Of a stretch of 64,000 nt of DNA, positions 54,910-64,000 are shown one piece after another. The stretch lies in assembly GCA_013360295.1 (NCBI GenBank), contig JABWCL010000007.1, positions 1-64,000 of the forward strand, in the 5' to 3' direction. This DNA is from Ignavibacteriaceae bacterium (lineage in GTDB: Bacteria; Bacteroidota; Ignavibacteria; Ignavibacteriales; Ignavibacteriaceae). A model generated the notes under the pieces. It was not told the DNA's origin, ran no database searches, and saw only the letters and a list, made by a program, of their open reading frames with translations. The translations under genes and the position numbers were made by a program. The stretch's first letter is position 1. Every line of letters begins with the position of its first letter.

Positions 54910-55468
54910 TTTGGACCTTATAAAGAGATGTGATAGTTTTTTTTGAATATTCGAAATAATTAAGGGCGGACTTATGGAAATAGTTCAGTTCATCCTGAGA
55001 TAAATCTCTGATTATTTTAGCTGGAACACCACCAACCAACTTGCCTGAGGGAACTTCAAAGCCCTGCTTAACTAAGGAGCCTGCGGCAACCATTGACTTC
55101 TCTCTTACTATGGCTCCATCAAGAACTGTACTACCCATTCCTATGAGCGTAAGATCTTCGATTTTACAACTATGTAAAACCGCAGCGTGTCCTACTGTAA
55201 CATAATTACCGATAATCAAGGGATTAGGTCCGGCGCTTACGTGAAGGACGCTTCCGTCCTGAATGTTAGTGAACTCCCCTATCCTGACATAATTGACATC
55301 ACCTCTCAGGACTGAGTTAAACCACACATTGCTGTAAGACCCTATGACTATGTCCCCTATCACTTTTACGCCGGGCGCAATAAAAACTTCAGGTTTTATT
55401 ATGGGAATTTTCTCTTCAAAAGGAAAAATATCGCCAAAAATTGTTTTTATGCCCGCGGTGGTTTCCAT
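54896..55468 (-). CDS. Gamma-class carbonic anhydrase / hexapeptide-repeat protein
   Basis: A left-handed beta-helix protein of about 190 residues. Hexapeptide turns run from IAPGVKVIGDIVIG onward; metal ligand His residues are in GSVLHVSAG, TVGHAAVLHSC; NSVLRGD and NIQDGSVLH match gamma carbonic anhydrases and PaaY/YrdA proteins. Catalysis is unproven for most members. ATG 55468 (preceded by GAAGAGAG) is preferred over ATG 55483, which lacks a ribosome binding site. It overlaps the DUF3108 gene by 22 bases. Confidence 0.9.
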   Translation of the reverse strand: METTAGIKTIFGDIFPFEEKIPIIKPEVFIAPGVKVIGDIVIGSYSNVWFNSVLRGDVNYVRIGEFTNIQDGSVLHVSAGPNPLIIGNYVTVGHAAVLHSCKIEDLTLIGMGSTVLDGAIVREKSMVAAGSLVKQGFEVPSGKLVGGVPAKIIRDLSQDELNYFHKSALNYFEYSKKTITSLYKVQNEKS

Positions 55469-56274
55469 CCGTCTCTCTTCCATTTAATGAGTTCCACGGT
55501 AACTCTTCCAATAATAACATTGAGCTTGGCAATAATTGGAATAGCGGCTTTATCATTTGAAAACCAGCCCTCAAAATATCCGGTAAGCCCGAATACACTG
55601 ATAAAATCCGTTGATCCATCGAGTCTCACACATGCTACATCGTAACCGGCAGCGGGCAATTCAATTCTGTCAACCTTATTATAAAAATTGATTTTGGTGA
55701 AGACTTTTTTCTCATTTACCAGGCACGGCACTGATACGGATCTTTTTTGCCCGGTATACATTCGGGCGAAATAAAAAATCGAAAGTCCGTCCTGGAACAT
55801 TGTTTCCGCGATCCCTGTGGAATCGGTCCATAATTGATAAGGAGAGACTTTACCTTTTCTGACTTTGACCTTATCGTTTTTATAATCGAAATAGTATTCT
55901 GTAAAGGTTGTATATTCGGTTTTCTTAACAGTGCCTCTAAAGAAGTCACTGAAATAAGCATTATTTACTTTGCTCTCATAGATTTGATGCAGATTAACAA
56001 AAGGTATCCCGGAATAAGAATCAATGTAGGCAATAGTATTATACTGGAATTTGCCGCCTATCTCTTTCCTTGATACAATTTTTAGTCGAATCTCTCCAAG
56101 TTCAATAAAACCATAACGAACCAAATAAGTAATGTCTTCTCCCACCTTCATTTCCTTATTTGTTTCCCACTGGAATGAATAACTCTGCGATCCGGCATGG
56201 GAAGAAATCCCGGTGTAACCACTGAATAAATTCAGAAAAGCTGAGATAATCAGAGGAAAAATTTGCACTATCAT
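55447..56274 (-). CDS. DUF3108 family exported protein
   Basis: 275 residues with an N-terminal hydrophobic signal (MIVQIFPLIISAFLNLFSG). The body is the DUF3108 domain: VGEDITYLVRYGFIELGE, QDGLSIFYFARMY, and the terminal KLNVIIGRVTVELIKW. Members are periplasmic beta-rich proteins of unknown function, found in envelope contexts. It overlaps ctpA upstream by four bases and the carbonic anhydrase downstream by 22. Confidence 0.88.
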   Translation of the reverse strand: MIVQIFPLIISAFLNLFSGYTGISSHAGSQSYSFQWETNKEMKVGEDITYLVRYGFIELGEIRLKIVSRKEIGGKFQYNTIAYIDSYSGIPFVNLHQIYESKVNNAYFSDFFRGTVKKTEYTTFTEYYFDYKNDKVKVRKGKVSPYQLWTDSTGIAETMFQDGLSIFYFARMYTGQKRSVSVPCLVNEKKVFTKINFYNKVDRIELPAAGYDVACVRLDGSTDFISVFGLTGYFEGWFSNDKAAIPIIAKLNVIIGRVTVELIKWKRDGWKPPRA

Positions 56275-57875
56275 TTTAAGCCGGCAATCTCTTTTGCTTT
56301 ATCAAACAAAGTCAGAGCCTTGGTTACCTGTTTATCACCTTTTAATAGTACAGTGTACCAGCCTTCATTTTTCCAATAATTCCTTGCCAACTGACCCTTT
56401 AATCTTAAGAAGATGTAATCTTTCTCCTGATCAAAATCCGTCTGATCAAACTTAGCGCCTTTCTCAGCTGCAAATTCCACGAAATCTTTCTCATCTTTTT
56501 GTGAGAATCTAAATTCTGAATCAAATTTCTTCAGATTATTTCCATATTTATCGGCAATTGCCTTCCCGTTGACATCAATATATTTTAAGGCGAAAAGATA
56601 AAATACATTCTGTCTGAGTAGTGAAGTGGTATAACCTGTCAGTTTGTCATTTTTCACCAGGTAGTCAGGGGTAATTCCCCCTCCGCCGTAAACCTTCCTT
56701 CCTTTATTTGTAGTGAAGGTCGGTCTGCTGGAATCCTGTTCCGATTTATGGTCGAGATTCTCGCCTTCGGTTTCCTCTCTCTCCATAAGATCTTCGTAAT
56801 ACTTCTTCTTATCAGAATACTTCCTCTGAATAAGGCGGCCGGATGGCGTGAAATATTCAGAGATTGTCAGCCTGACAGCACTTCCGTCATTAAGCGAGAA
56901 CTGTCTCTGAACCAATCCTTTCCCGAAGGATGTCTCACCGATAATTAAACCTCGGTCCCAATCCTGCACGGCACCTGAGACAATCTCGCTAGCCGACGCA
57001 CTTCCCCTGTTAATAAGAATTATTAAAGGAACTTTCTCATACAGAGATTCAGTACTGGCATAATAATCTTCATTGAATTCTGAGCGTCTTCCCCTTGTAT
57101 AGACAAGTTTTTTGTTACCGTCAATAAAGAGATCAGATATCATAAACGCCTGATTCAGGAAACCACCTGCGTTATTCCGCAAGTCGAGGACCAGTTGTTT
57201 CATTCCTCGCTTATCCAGATCTGCCAAGGCATCAAGCAGTTCATCTGTTGTCTTTTCCGCGAAACGGGAAATACTAACATAACCCGTTTTGGAGTCAAGC
57301 ATTGTGTGGGCATCAACGGAGTACAATGGAATCTTATCACGGGTAATGACGTACTCAATTCCCTCTTTGACCCCGGTTCTGAGTATAACTACTTTGACTT
57401 TGGTTCCTGATGGACCCCGCAGCCTTTTCCTGACATCATCATTGGTAATACCTATGGAACTCTCCCCGTCAATTTTTATAATCCGGTCTCCCGAAAGAAT
57501 ACCGAGGGCCTCGCTCGGCCCGCCCGTAATAGGAGAGACGACAGTCAAAGTATCATTGACGATCTGGAACTCAATTCCAATACCCTCGAAATTTCCTTTG
57601 AACTCTTCTTCAACCGTCTGCATCTGCTTTGCAGGTATATAAACCGAGTGCGGATCCAACTCATTCAGCATTCCCTTGATGGCGGATTCAACCAGTTTCT
57701 GAGAATCCGTCTCATCAACGTAATACCTCTGTGTATAGGTTAGAACATCATTAAACTTCCTCAGATTCTCAAGAAGATTATCACTCCCGAAAACTTTATC
57801 TATCTGTGTCCCAAGGAATATTCCTACAGACAACAACACTACAGCCAAAACAAACTTAAATTTTTCAAACCTCAT
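56271..57875 (-). CDS. ctpA: C-terminal processing peptidase (S41), PDZ-containing
   Basis: A 534-residue periplasmic serine protease. N-terminal signal or anchor (VLAVVLLSVGIFLGTQI), PDZ domain (about 85-180, with GIGIEFQIVNDTLTV), then the S41 domain with LDLRNNAGG, nucleophile Ser in GSASASEI (291-298) and Lys319 in SFGKGLVQ. It cleaves C-termini of envelope or misfolded proteins. It lies between the Wzi-like and DUF3108 genes and probably shares their transcript. Confidence 0.93.
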   Translation of the reverse strand: MRFEKFKFVLAVVLLSVGIFLGTQIDKVFGSDNLLENLRKFNDVLTYTQRYYVDETDSQKLVESAIKGMLNELDPHSVYIPAKQMQTVEEEFKGNFEGIGIEFQIVNDTLTVVSPITGGPSEALGILSGDRIIKIDGESSIGITNDDVRKRLRGPSGTKVKVVILRTGVKEGIEYVITRDKIPLYSVDAHTMLDSKTGYVSISRFAEKTTDELLDALADLDKRGMKQLVLDLRNNAGGFLNQAFMISDLFIDGNKKLVYTRGRRSEFNEDYYASTESLYEKVPLIILINRGSASASEIVSGAVQDWDRGLIIGETSFGKGLVQRQFSLNDGSAVRLTISEYFTPSGRLIQRKYSDKKKYYEDLMEREETEGENLDHKSEQDSSRPTFTTNKGRKVYGGGGITPDYLVKNDKLTGYTTSLLRQNVFYLFALKYIDVNGKAIADKYGNNLKKFDSEFRFSQKDEKDFVEFAAEKGAKFDQTDFDQEKDYIFLRLKGQLARNYWKNEGWYTVLLKGDKQVTKALTLFDKAKEIAGLK

Positions 57876-57883
57876 ACACGACC

Positions 57884-59515
57884 TTAAAATTTTATCATAA
57901 TTCTTATGTGATTAAATAATTCTTGTGTTATTAAATTTTTAGATTTTTTCTCATTATAATCAATACCAAAAGTTAGCCTGAAATTACGAATAAATTCCCA
58001 CATTAGTTCAAACCGGATATTATGTGAGTGTTCTATCTCACCTTCACCAAAATGGATAACATCAGGATCTGAAACTCTCTTTCCTTCATTAATATTCCCC
58101 CCTGCATTAAACACAAGGTTCCCATTGAGATCATAAATATTCGTCCCGTGTGAAAAATAAAGATAACTCAGGGCAATATTAAGTCTGGGAGAAATAAACA
58201 ACCTGCCTGAGACAGCATAATTATAAGAGTTCGGAATAATTCTCGATGCCAATCCTGCACCATTTTCAGCATAATTATTCCTCCGGATTCTGTGAGAAAA
58301 TACGTACGGTTCAACCCGCATCCAGTCCGCGTTTATGTCAAACGGGTAATTTCCTGCATATGTATGCAACCAGAAACCGGCATTATAGATAACCTGATTC
58401 CCCCACCATCCCGTTCCCATTTTTGAAAAGTCAATATCATCAAGGAGGACTAATCCGTAGGGTTGGAAACCTCTTCCCGAATTAAAAATAAAATCCATGA
58501 ACAGGATTGAATTATCCCTGTCCCTGTTATTATGCTCAATAGACTTATAAAAGGAGAAAGGATTAAGATAACTTATATCAAGCCCGCGGCCTGAGTAGAT
58601 AACAAATTCACCGAAGCCAAGAATAAGACTATTAAAAAGATTAATGGAAAATCTGTGATATGCCAGGTGCTTATCTTCGGAATAATTGACAGGCCCGCTT
58701 ATCGAATCCTGGGTCACTACTATCCTGTCAAGAAGTTTTGCGTGCAAATGACTGTAAGTAAAGAATTCTGTCTGTACCTGGACAGAAAGCATATCTAACG
58801 GTAGACCGGAATTGTCAAGTAAGGGAAAATTTGCGCTATGTCCCAGACGAACATAATCCCGTCCAATTTTTATTTCCAGGTTCTTGTTTGTATAGCTGAG
58901 AAACCCGTGAGTCTCATCAAAAAATGAACTCTCGGCGCTCTCATTATATTTATAATTCCCACGGAATCTGCTATCACCCGAATAAACATTTTTATCACCG
59001 AAGCTCTTACCGTTAGTGGCGAAAAAGTAATAATTAAAATTATCAATCTTTCCGCCGAGTATCATACCCGCCCTTATATACGAGGAATTTTTTTGATTAT
59101 CAATATCTGTAGTAAAGTCAGTCTCGAAGACTCCATTCATAAAAAAGGAGTAGTCTGAGGTTTTATCGGAAAAGAAAAAGTTATAATTATCATTCCTGTA
59201 AACAGAAGACGGATCGTCAGTGGTAGTATTATAACCATCGAAATTGTCTTCAAGATCGTAATTATACTTTTGAAGAATATTTTCGTAGTACGGAGATTCA
59301 GCGAAGGATGATTCGGCACTGATTTTACTAAAGCTCCTGGTATCATCGATTAGAAACAATACGGGACGAATCTTGTAAAAATTATCCCGGAAACGCCCGT
59401 GACCAAAAGAATTAATACGCTGATTAAATTGAAGCGCGTAATTATCCTCAACGGTTCTCATTTGCTGCGGGAATGAAATTGCTAGTAAGAAGAGGGATAT
59501 AATAATTGGTTTCAA
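57884..59515 (-). CDS. Outer membrane beta-barrel protein, Wzi-like
   Basis: 543 residues: a short signal sequence (KPIIISLFLLAISFPQQ) and a long, aromatic-rich body with alternating hydrophobicity ending in Phe, typical for outer membrane barrels. Several segments (KIGRDYVRLGHSANFPLL, EFVIYSGRGLDISYLNPF, FSHRI) follow the style of Wzi-family capsule assembly proteins. I infer a surface polysaccharide role from the adjacent glycosyltransferase; there is no other capsule gene in the window. The TTG start overlaps the GT2 stop (TTGA). Confidence 0.72.
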   Translation of the reverse strand: MKPIIISLFLLAISFPQQMRTVEDNYALQFNQRINSFGHGRFRDNFYKIRPVLFLIDDTRSFSKISAESSFAESPYYENILQKYNYDLEDNFDGYNTTTDDPSSVYRNDNYNFFFSDKTSDYSFFMNGVFETDFTTDIDNQKNSSYIRAGMILGGKIDNFNYYFFATNGKSFGDKNVYSGDSRFRGNYKYNESAESSFFDETHGFLSYTNKNLEIKIGRDYVRLGHSANFPLLDNSGLPLDMLSVQVQTEFFTYSHLHAKLLDRIVVTQDSISGPVNYSEDKHLAYHRFSINLFNSLILGFGEFVIYSGRGLDISYLNPFSFYKSIEHNNRDRDNSILFMDFIFNSGRGFQPYGLVLLDDIDFSKMGTGWWGNQVIYNAGFWLHTYAGNYPFDINADWMRVEPYVFSHRIRRNNYAENGAGLASRIIPNSYNYAVSGRLFISPRLNIALSYLYFSHGTNIYDLNGNLVFNAGGNINEGKRVSDPDVIHFGEGEIEHSHNIRFELMWEFIRNFRLTFGIDYNEKKSKNLITQELFNHIRIMIKF

Positions 59516-60240
59516 CGAACCTGCTCCCAGACTTTGGAGATGGACCTGTTCCTAACGATGATCGCGAGTGCATTTTTGAGCCATTCCAAAGTAATAGCAG
59601 AGTATCCGTATTTTCGGAAACGGCGCGGAGATTCATATACTGTCAGGCTCAGCTCAAACAGAATTTTTCCTTTACGTTTTAGCCGTTTAAAAAGATCAAA
59701 ATCTTCCCCCGCGATTAATTCAGGATTATACCCGTTAACCATTTCAAAAAACTCCCGTTTAACGACCTGGCATTCACCTCTTCCCATTCCGTATGATAGC
59801 TTATTGAGGAGGAAAAAGTAGTAATTGTAGAAACCGTGGAAAATCTTATCTGTGAGAATTTCTTCTTCCGGGAAAATTTTTACTTTTGTGGTCATTGCAA
59901 TATTTTCTGAATCGCGAAAACTTTCATCCAAAAAACGAAAAAACCTGAATATATCTTCAAACAGAATATCAGCATTTACAAACACTAATATCTCGCCGCT
60001 TGAAACCCGTGCGCCATTATTTCTGCCAGAGGATATGGAATTCTTCGTATTAATTTCACGGCCAATAATTTTATCCGCTCTATTAACGGCGAGTAACAGG
60101 GTACCGTCAATACTTCCGCCATCGGAGATAACAATTTCAATCTCAAATTCCCCTGATTCCTTAACCTGCTTGAGTTGATTCAACAGGTTCGGCAATAGCT
60201 TCTCTTCGTTAAGAGTAGGAATAATGATACTATATTTCAA
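59512..60240 (-). CDS. Family 2 glycosyltransferase
   Basis: A 242-residue GT-A fold enzyme. SIIIPTLNEEKLLPNLL is the N-terminal motif, ISDGGSIDGT the first Asp-binding site, VNADILFEDI the D-x-D-like motif, and SYGMGRGECQVVKREFFE the acceptor region. No transmembrane helix is seen except possibly in the final part. TTG start after AAGAG. Coupled to the Wzi-like gene downstream, which suggests they act on the same glycan. Confidence 0.88.
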   Translation of the reverse strand: MKYSIIIPTLNEEKLLPNLLNQLKQVKESGEFEIEIVISDGGSIDGTLLLAVNRADKIIGREINTKNSISSGRNNGARVSSGEILVFVNADILFEDIFRFFRFLDESFRDSENIAMTTKVKIFPEEEILTDKIFHGFYNYYFFLLNKLSYGMGRGECQVVKREFFEMVNGYNPELIAGEDFDLFKRLKRKGKILFELSLTVYESPRRFRKYGYSAITLEWLKNALAIIVRNRSISKVWEQVR

Positions 60241-60293
60241 CGCTCTTTGGATCCATATTTTTCAATAATGAAACTTCTACTGTGTGAGTTTGC

Positions 60294-61799
60294 TCAGGCT
60301 TCCCGTTTCATTTGTGGAAAAAAGATCACATCTTTTATCGAAGTTTGATTCGTCAGAAGCATAACCAACCTGTCAATACCGATACCAAGACCGGCAGTAG
60401 GAGGCATTCCGTATTCCAGTGCTCTGATGAAATCCTCGTCAAGCTGCTGCGCTTCGTCGTCGCCTTTTTCTTTCGCCTTCACCTGTTCAAGGAATCTATT
60501 CATCTGATCAAAAGGATCATTTAATTCCGAAAATGCATTACAAATCTCTCGTCCGGCAACGAAACCTTCAAATCTTTCCACTATTCCGGGTTTACTGCGG
60601 TGTTTTTTTGCCAAAGGAGAAGTTTCAATTGGGTAATCTATGAGGAATGTCGGCTGCTGTAATTCGTTTTGAACGAGGATCTCAAACATTTCATCAATTA
60701 CCTTACCCCTGCTTTTGTGGACGATGTCCTCAATCCCGATTTCTCTCGCTTTTGCAAACAGCACTGCATCATCAGCACAGAGAACATCTAACCCGGTTTT
60801 TGCAGCGATCGATTCAATCATTGAAATTCTTTGCCATTTAGGAGCAAAATCTATTTCTTTGTCATCAAATGTGAATTTAGTTGTACCAAATACATTCATG
60901 CAAATCTCCCTGATCATCTCTTCCACAAAGTCCATCATCCAATTATAGTCCTTATAAGCAACGTAGACTTCCATCATCGTAAATTCGGGATTATGGGTTT
61001 TATCCATACCTTCATTTCTGAAATCCTTGGAAATCTCATATACTCCTTCATAGCCACCGACAATTAATCTTTTCAGGTATAACTCATCTGCTATTCTCAA
61101 GTAGAAGTCCACATCAAGAGTGTTATGATGAGTAATGAATGGCCGGGCATTTGCACCTCCGTATAGCGGCTGAAGTATCGGTGTTTCAACTTCCAGTATT
61201 CCGTGCTTATCTAAGTAGGATCTGATGGATGAAATGATTCTCGATCTTTTTCTGAAAACATCTTTCACGTCGGGGTTTACGATAAGGTCAAGGTACCTTT
61301 GCCTGTAACGAAGTTCAATATCAGAGAACTGATCATATACGACCTTATTCCCCTGCTCATCAGTAACTTCCTTGGGAATAGGTATTGGACGGACGGATTT
61401 TGTGAGCAGTGTGAGCTTTTCGCAATGTACGGATATTTCCCCGGTTTTAGTCCTGAATACAAAACCGTTAACACCAATTATATCGCCAATATCCATCAGC
61501 TTGAAATTATCATAACTATCGCCAAGTTCATCTCTCTTTAAATAGATCTGAATTCTGCCGAATTCATCCTGGATATGCGCGAATGAAGCTTTCCCCATTC
61601 TTCGCATAGTCATTATCCTTCCCGCGATTGCAACGTGCCTCCTTTCTTCTTCATTAAAATTATTTTTAATATCAATCGAATCGGAACTGACATCAAAGTT
61701 GTATTCAAACGGATTTACACCTTTCGTACGTAGTTCTTCCAACTCCTCGATTCTTCTTTTAATCAGTACATTTAAATCTTCAATGTGAACGTTTTCCAA
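60294..61799 (-). CDS. lysS: Lysyl-tRNA synthetase, class II
   Basis: 501 residues. An N-terminal OB-fold anticodon-binding domain (about 55-160, starting [18 protein letters not shown]) precedes the class II catalytic core: motif 1 around [14 protein letters not shown], motif 2 [20 protein letters not shown], and motif 3 [16 protein letters not shown] start at 61799 with AAGGA upstream. Separated by 53 bases from the GT2 gene and 9 from dacB. Confidence 0.97.
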   Translation of the reverse strand: MENVHIEDLNVLIKRRIEELEELRTKGVNPFEYNFDVSSDSIDIKNNFNEEERRHVAIAGRIMTMRRMGKASFAHIQDEFGRIQIYLKRDELGDSYDNFKLMDIGDIIGVNGFVFRTKTGEISVHCEKLTLLTKSVRPIPIPKEVTDEQGNKVVYDQFSDIELRYRQRYLDLIVNPDVKDVFRKRSRIISSIRSYLDKHGILEVETPILQPLYGGANARPFITHHNTLDVDFYLRIADELYLKRLIVGGYEGVYEISKDFRNEGMDKTHNPEFTMMEVYVAYKDYNWMMDFVEEMIREICMNVFGTTKFTFDDKEIDFAPKWQRISMIESIAAKTGLDVLCADDAVLFAKAREIGIEDIVHKSRGKVIDEMFEILVQNELQQPTFLIDYPIETSPLAKKHRSKPGIVERFEGFVAGREICNAFSELNDPFDQMNRFLEQVKAKEKGDDEAQQLDEDFIRALEYGMPPTAGLGIGIDRLVMLLTNQTSIKDVIFFPQMKREA

Positions 61800-61808
61800 T
61801 TTATATCC

Positions 61809-63299
61809 TTATTTTCTTTTAAAATTTGCTAATCTGATACATACCATATCCTGAATATTATCCGCCAATACCACCGGTATGTTGAAGTTATTCGCGATCA
61901 TTGAAAAAGCCAGCAACTCTCCGTCACCAGTGCGAATGTAACCTGACAGGCTGCGGACGTTACCAAGAAATCCGGTTTTTGCCCTTACGTTATCCTGTGC
62001 ACGGGTTTTGACCATTCTTCGCGCCAGCGTCCCGTCCTTCCCCGCTACAGGTAACGAATTATAAAAATCTTCGAAAAGATGAGACTTTGAATAATACTCT
62101 AACAATCTCACAATGTGCTGTGGTGTGACGAGATTTAGCCTCGATAAACCTGAGCCATCAGCTACTATTAAACCTTCAGGATTGATTCCAACCTGTACAA
62201 GAAAATCTTTCGATGCATTAAACCCGTTATCAGCACTTCCTAATTTGAACTTTTCATATCCGATCGTCTTCAGTAATTGTTCCGCAAAAAAATTCTGGCT
62301 GGATTTGTTTATTACTCTGACAATATCCCTCAGTGGTACTGAATTGTGTGTTAATAAGAGCTGACATTCTTTATAATTTACCCCTATATCCAGGTCGTCC
62401 ACATCCAACGCGAAGCCTGTAACCTTTATTCCCTTCTTTTCTAACACTTCTTTTAGTGAAATGACAAAGTATTGAGTCGGATTGTTTATCGTTGAGTAAA
62501 TCTTCTGTGGCTGACTGCTGTACTTTATTGTGCCTGAAATCCTAACAATGTTTGTTCCCCTGTCCCGGGTTAGATCAATCTTTGACGAAGAATCATCCTT
62601 CACGGTGAAAACATCGTTCACGATAACTACATATCTTGTTGAGGGAAGAACTGAGAGATTAGCGCGTTCACCAATATCGGTAGGTTCGACACTGATATCC
62701 ACGCAGTTATCATTAAAGCTGAGAGCTGACGCAGGAGCGCTATACCAATACGATTCGTAGTCCCAAGACCACCCGTCTCCAAGCCCAACGTCATCAAAGG
62801 CATTATCGTCCCCGATAATATTTCCCCGGATCTCATCAACCCCCATTTCAAGAAGGGAATCCGCCCAGTCCTTGAAGATTTTTAATGCATCATCTTTATA
62901 AAATCTTCCGGAAATTGCAGGGTCACCAAATCCCTTTACGATCAGGTTCCCCTTCAAAACAGTTCCGTCAATTTTACCACTAGTCCAGATTTCAGTTTTG
63001 AATTTATAATCACTTCCGAGAATGCTCAAGCCTGCTCCCGTGGTAAACAGTTTCATGTTTGATGCAGGCACAAATAATTTATTCTCGTTCCGCTTGTAGA
63101 TGAATTCACCTGTCTCGAGAGACTGAATCACTACTCCCCAGTGTGCGTTCGAAAATCCAGGATCCTCGAATATTTCATTTATTTGCTGACTGATCTCCGC
63201 GACTGTTGAATACGAATATCTTGACGAATCAATTTTACTTGTCTGTGCGTATACATTAAAAAAGAAGAAGACCGAAATAAAGAGATATTTTCTACTCAT
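61809..63299 (-). CDS. dacB: D-alanyl-D-alanine carboxypeptidase/endopeptidase (PBP4-like)
   Basis: A 496-residue S13-family penicillin-binding protein. Signal peptide (YLFISVFFFFNVYAQ), then SxxK in PASNMKLFTTGA (Ser80-Lys83), SxN in SSQNFFAEQ, and KTG in RAKTGFLGNVRSLSGYI. The large insertion between the SxxK and SxN motifs is typical of PBP4. Acts on peptidoglycan in the periplasm. It overlaps the pseudouridine synthase gene by eight bases and sits next to lysS. Confidence 0.94.
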   Translation of the reverse strand: MSRKYLFISVFFFFNVYAQTSKIDSSRYSYSTVAEISQQINEIFEDPGFSNAHWGVVIQSLETGEFIYKRNENKLFVPASNMKLFTTGAGLSILGSDYKFKTEIWTSGKIDGTVLKGNLIVKGFGDPAISGRFYKDDALKIFKDWADSLLEMGVDEIRGNIIGDDNAFDDVGLGDGWSWDYESYWYSAPASALSFNDNCVDISVEPTDIGERANLSVLPSTRYVVIVNDVFTVKDDSSSKIDLTRDRGTNIVRISGTIKYSSQPQKIYSTINNPTQYFVISLKEVLEKKGIKVTGFALDVDDLDIGVNYKECQLLLTHNSVPLRDIVRVINKSSQNFFAEQLLKTIGYEKFKLGSADNGFNASKDFLVQVGINPEGLIVADGSGLSRLNLVTPQHIVRLLEYYSKSHLFEDFYNSLPVAGKDGTLARRMVKTRAQDNVRAKTGFLGNVRSLSGYIRTGDGELLAFSMIANNFNIPVVLADNIQDMVCIRLANFKRK

Positions 63300-63999
63300 T
63301 CCATTTAACCACTTTTTTTAGCTCTTTCTCATCAATTTCAATATATTTTCCGACAGGAATTGCATCTGCGCTGAATCCGGCAATGCTGATCCGGTGCAGT
63401 TCGGTTACCCTGTAACCTATTTTCGCGAACATTCTTTTAACAAAATGATTTCTTCCTTCATTTGTCTTCACTGCCCATACCAAAAATGATTTATCTTTAG
63501 CCATAACACTTTGGAATCTGCTGTTTTTACCATCCAGTTTGATCCCTTTGGTTAATAAGGTCTTATCGTTTGATTCGAGTGGCCGGTTTAGTTTGACCTT
63601 ATATTCTTTTGTGACAAAATTTGAGGGATGAGTGAGGTAATTCGAAAAATCACCATCATTTGTCAGAAAAAGAATACCTGTTGTGTCATAGTCCAGCCTA
63701 CCGACGGGGAATATTTTTTCTTTCGTCTTGATCAGGTCAACAACAGTTTTCCTGGCTCTCTCATCATCGGTAGTTGTGATTACTCCCTTAGGTTTATGAA
63801 GGATAAAATAGAGATGGCGTTTTGGTTTAATTTTTTCACCGTCAACCATTACTGTATCCTTTTCAGGATCAACCTGTGTAGCAAGTGAAAGTATAGTAGT
63901 GTTATTAACTTCCACCCTGCCTTCCAGGATTAATTCCTCGACTTTGCGACGGGAGGCAAATCCGGAATCGGCAATAAATTTATTGATTCTGACTTTCAC
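63292..63999 (-). CDS. Pseudouridine synthase, RsuA/RluB/E/F family
   Basis: 235 residues up to a GTG codon at 63999, one base from the window edge; the true start may lie outside. The N-terminal S4 RNA-binding domain (VRINKFIADSGFASRRKV) precedes the catalytic domain with VGRLDYDTTGILFLTNDGD, whose Asp is the catalytic residue. Members modify 23S or 16S rRNA; the target is not decided. It is the first visible gene of a minus-strand group with dacB and lysS. Confidence 0.9.
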   Translation of the reverse strand: MKVRINKFIADSGFASRRKVEELILEGRVEVNNTTILSLATQVDPEKDTVMVDGEKIKPKRHLYFILHKPKGVITTTDDERARKTVVDLIKTKEKIFPVGRLDYDTTGILFLTNDGDFSNYLTHPSNFVTKEYKVKLNRPLESNDKTLLTKGIKLDGKNSRFQSVMAKDKSFLVWAVKTNEGRNHFVKRMFAKIGYRVTELHRISIAGFSADAIPVGKYIEIDEKELKKVVKWNE

Positions 64000-64000
64000 C

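Overview
The window reads as a gene-dense chromosomal backbone segment of about 40% G+C from a member of the Bacteroidota/Chlorobiota group, most likely Ignavibacteria or a close relative. Three things point there: protein families typical of that group (a DUF5683 membrane protein, a DUF2795 small protein, and a secreted subtilase ending in a FlgD-like or type IX sorting-like domain); the protein sequences themselves; and clear Shine-Dalgarno sites (GGAGAG, AAGGAG, AGGAGG), which true Bacteroidetes rarely use. The lineage is an inference from sequence character only. I see no insertion sequence, prophage, CRISPR array, integron or rRNA operon. Almost all intergenic gaps are under 120 bases and many neighbours overlap by 1 to 20 bases (ATGA, TAATG, TGATG), so most genes sit in long, translationally coupled operons.

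Layout. (1) 68-9141, plus strand: a glutaryl-CoA dehydrogenase-like enzyme, guaB, an M24 peptidase, a glycosyltransferase, purD, a C-terminally short DnaE-like protein and a Y-family polymerase (dinB). (2) 9119-16506, minus strand: a nadD/meaB/acyl-CoA dehydrogenase/acyl-CoA carboxylase group that runs into an uncharacterised exported or membrane protein, an NtrC-type sigma54 activator and a HIT protein. (3) 16722-34748, plus strand: yceD-rpmF-plsX-fabH-fabD-(DUF3109)-fabG-acpP-fabF-rnc, the ribosome/lipid synthesis cluster; then gcvP, a CoA-binding protein, an Omp85-type protein, rsmE, a metallo-hydrolase, parA-parB, two membrane proteins and nadB. (4) 34720-35652, minus: a Ppx/GppA phosphatase. 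(5) 35691-46415, plus: two unknown genes, aroQ, a HAD phosphatase, a MerR-type regulator, tRNA-Pro(GGG) with its terminator, purF, a large secreted subtilase, pgsA, ftsY and a lipid kinase. (6) 46492-63999, minus: a 3-hydroxyacyl-CoA dehydrogenase, a DNA polymerase III delta-prime-like protein, a small acidic protein, an M23 peptidase, then hprK-hpf-xer-topA-ybeY-gamma carbonic anhydrase-DUF3108-ctpA-Wzi-like barrel-GT2, and finally lysS, dacB and an S4 pseudouridine synthase that touches the window edge.

Together the genes describe housekeeping metabolism: purine synthesis (guaB, purD, purF), NAD synthesis (nadB, nadD), type II fatty acid and phospholipid synthesis, acyl-CoA and branched-chain/propionate-type catabolism (two acyl-CoA dehydrogenases, a carboxylase beta subunit, MeaB, a hydroxyacyl-CoA dehydrogenase), DNA maintenance and translation. 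The cell envelope genes (Omp85-like, Wzi-like, DUF3108, CtpA, M23, PBP4) indicate a Gram-negative outer membrane.

The best candidate for something undescribed is the pair at 6342-9141. A DnaE-family protein keeps the PHP domain, thumb and all three palm aspartates but stops exactly where the fingers domain should begin, and it lies seven bases ahead of a complete Y-family polymerase. Secondary candidates are a start-less open frame or possible dispersed repeat at 16531-16701, a hairpin between acpP and fabF, and a Cys-rich DUF3109 gene locked inside the fatty acid operon.
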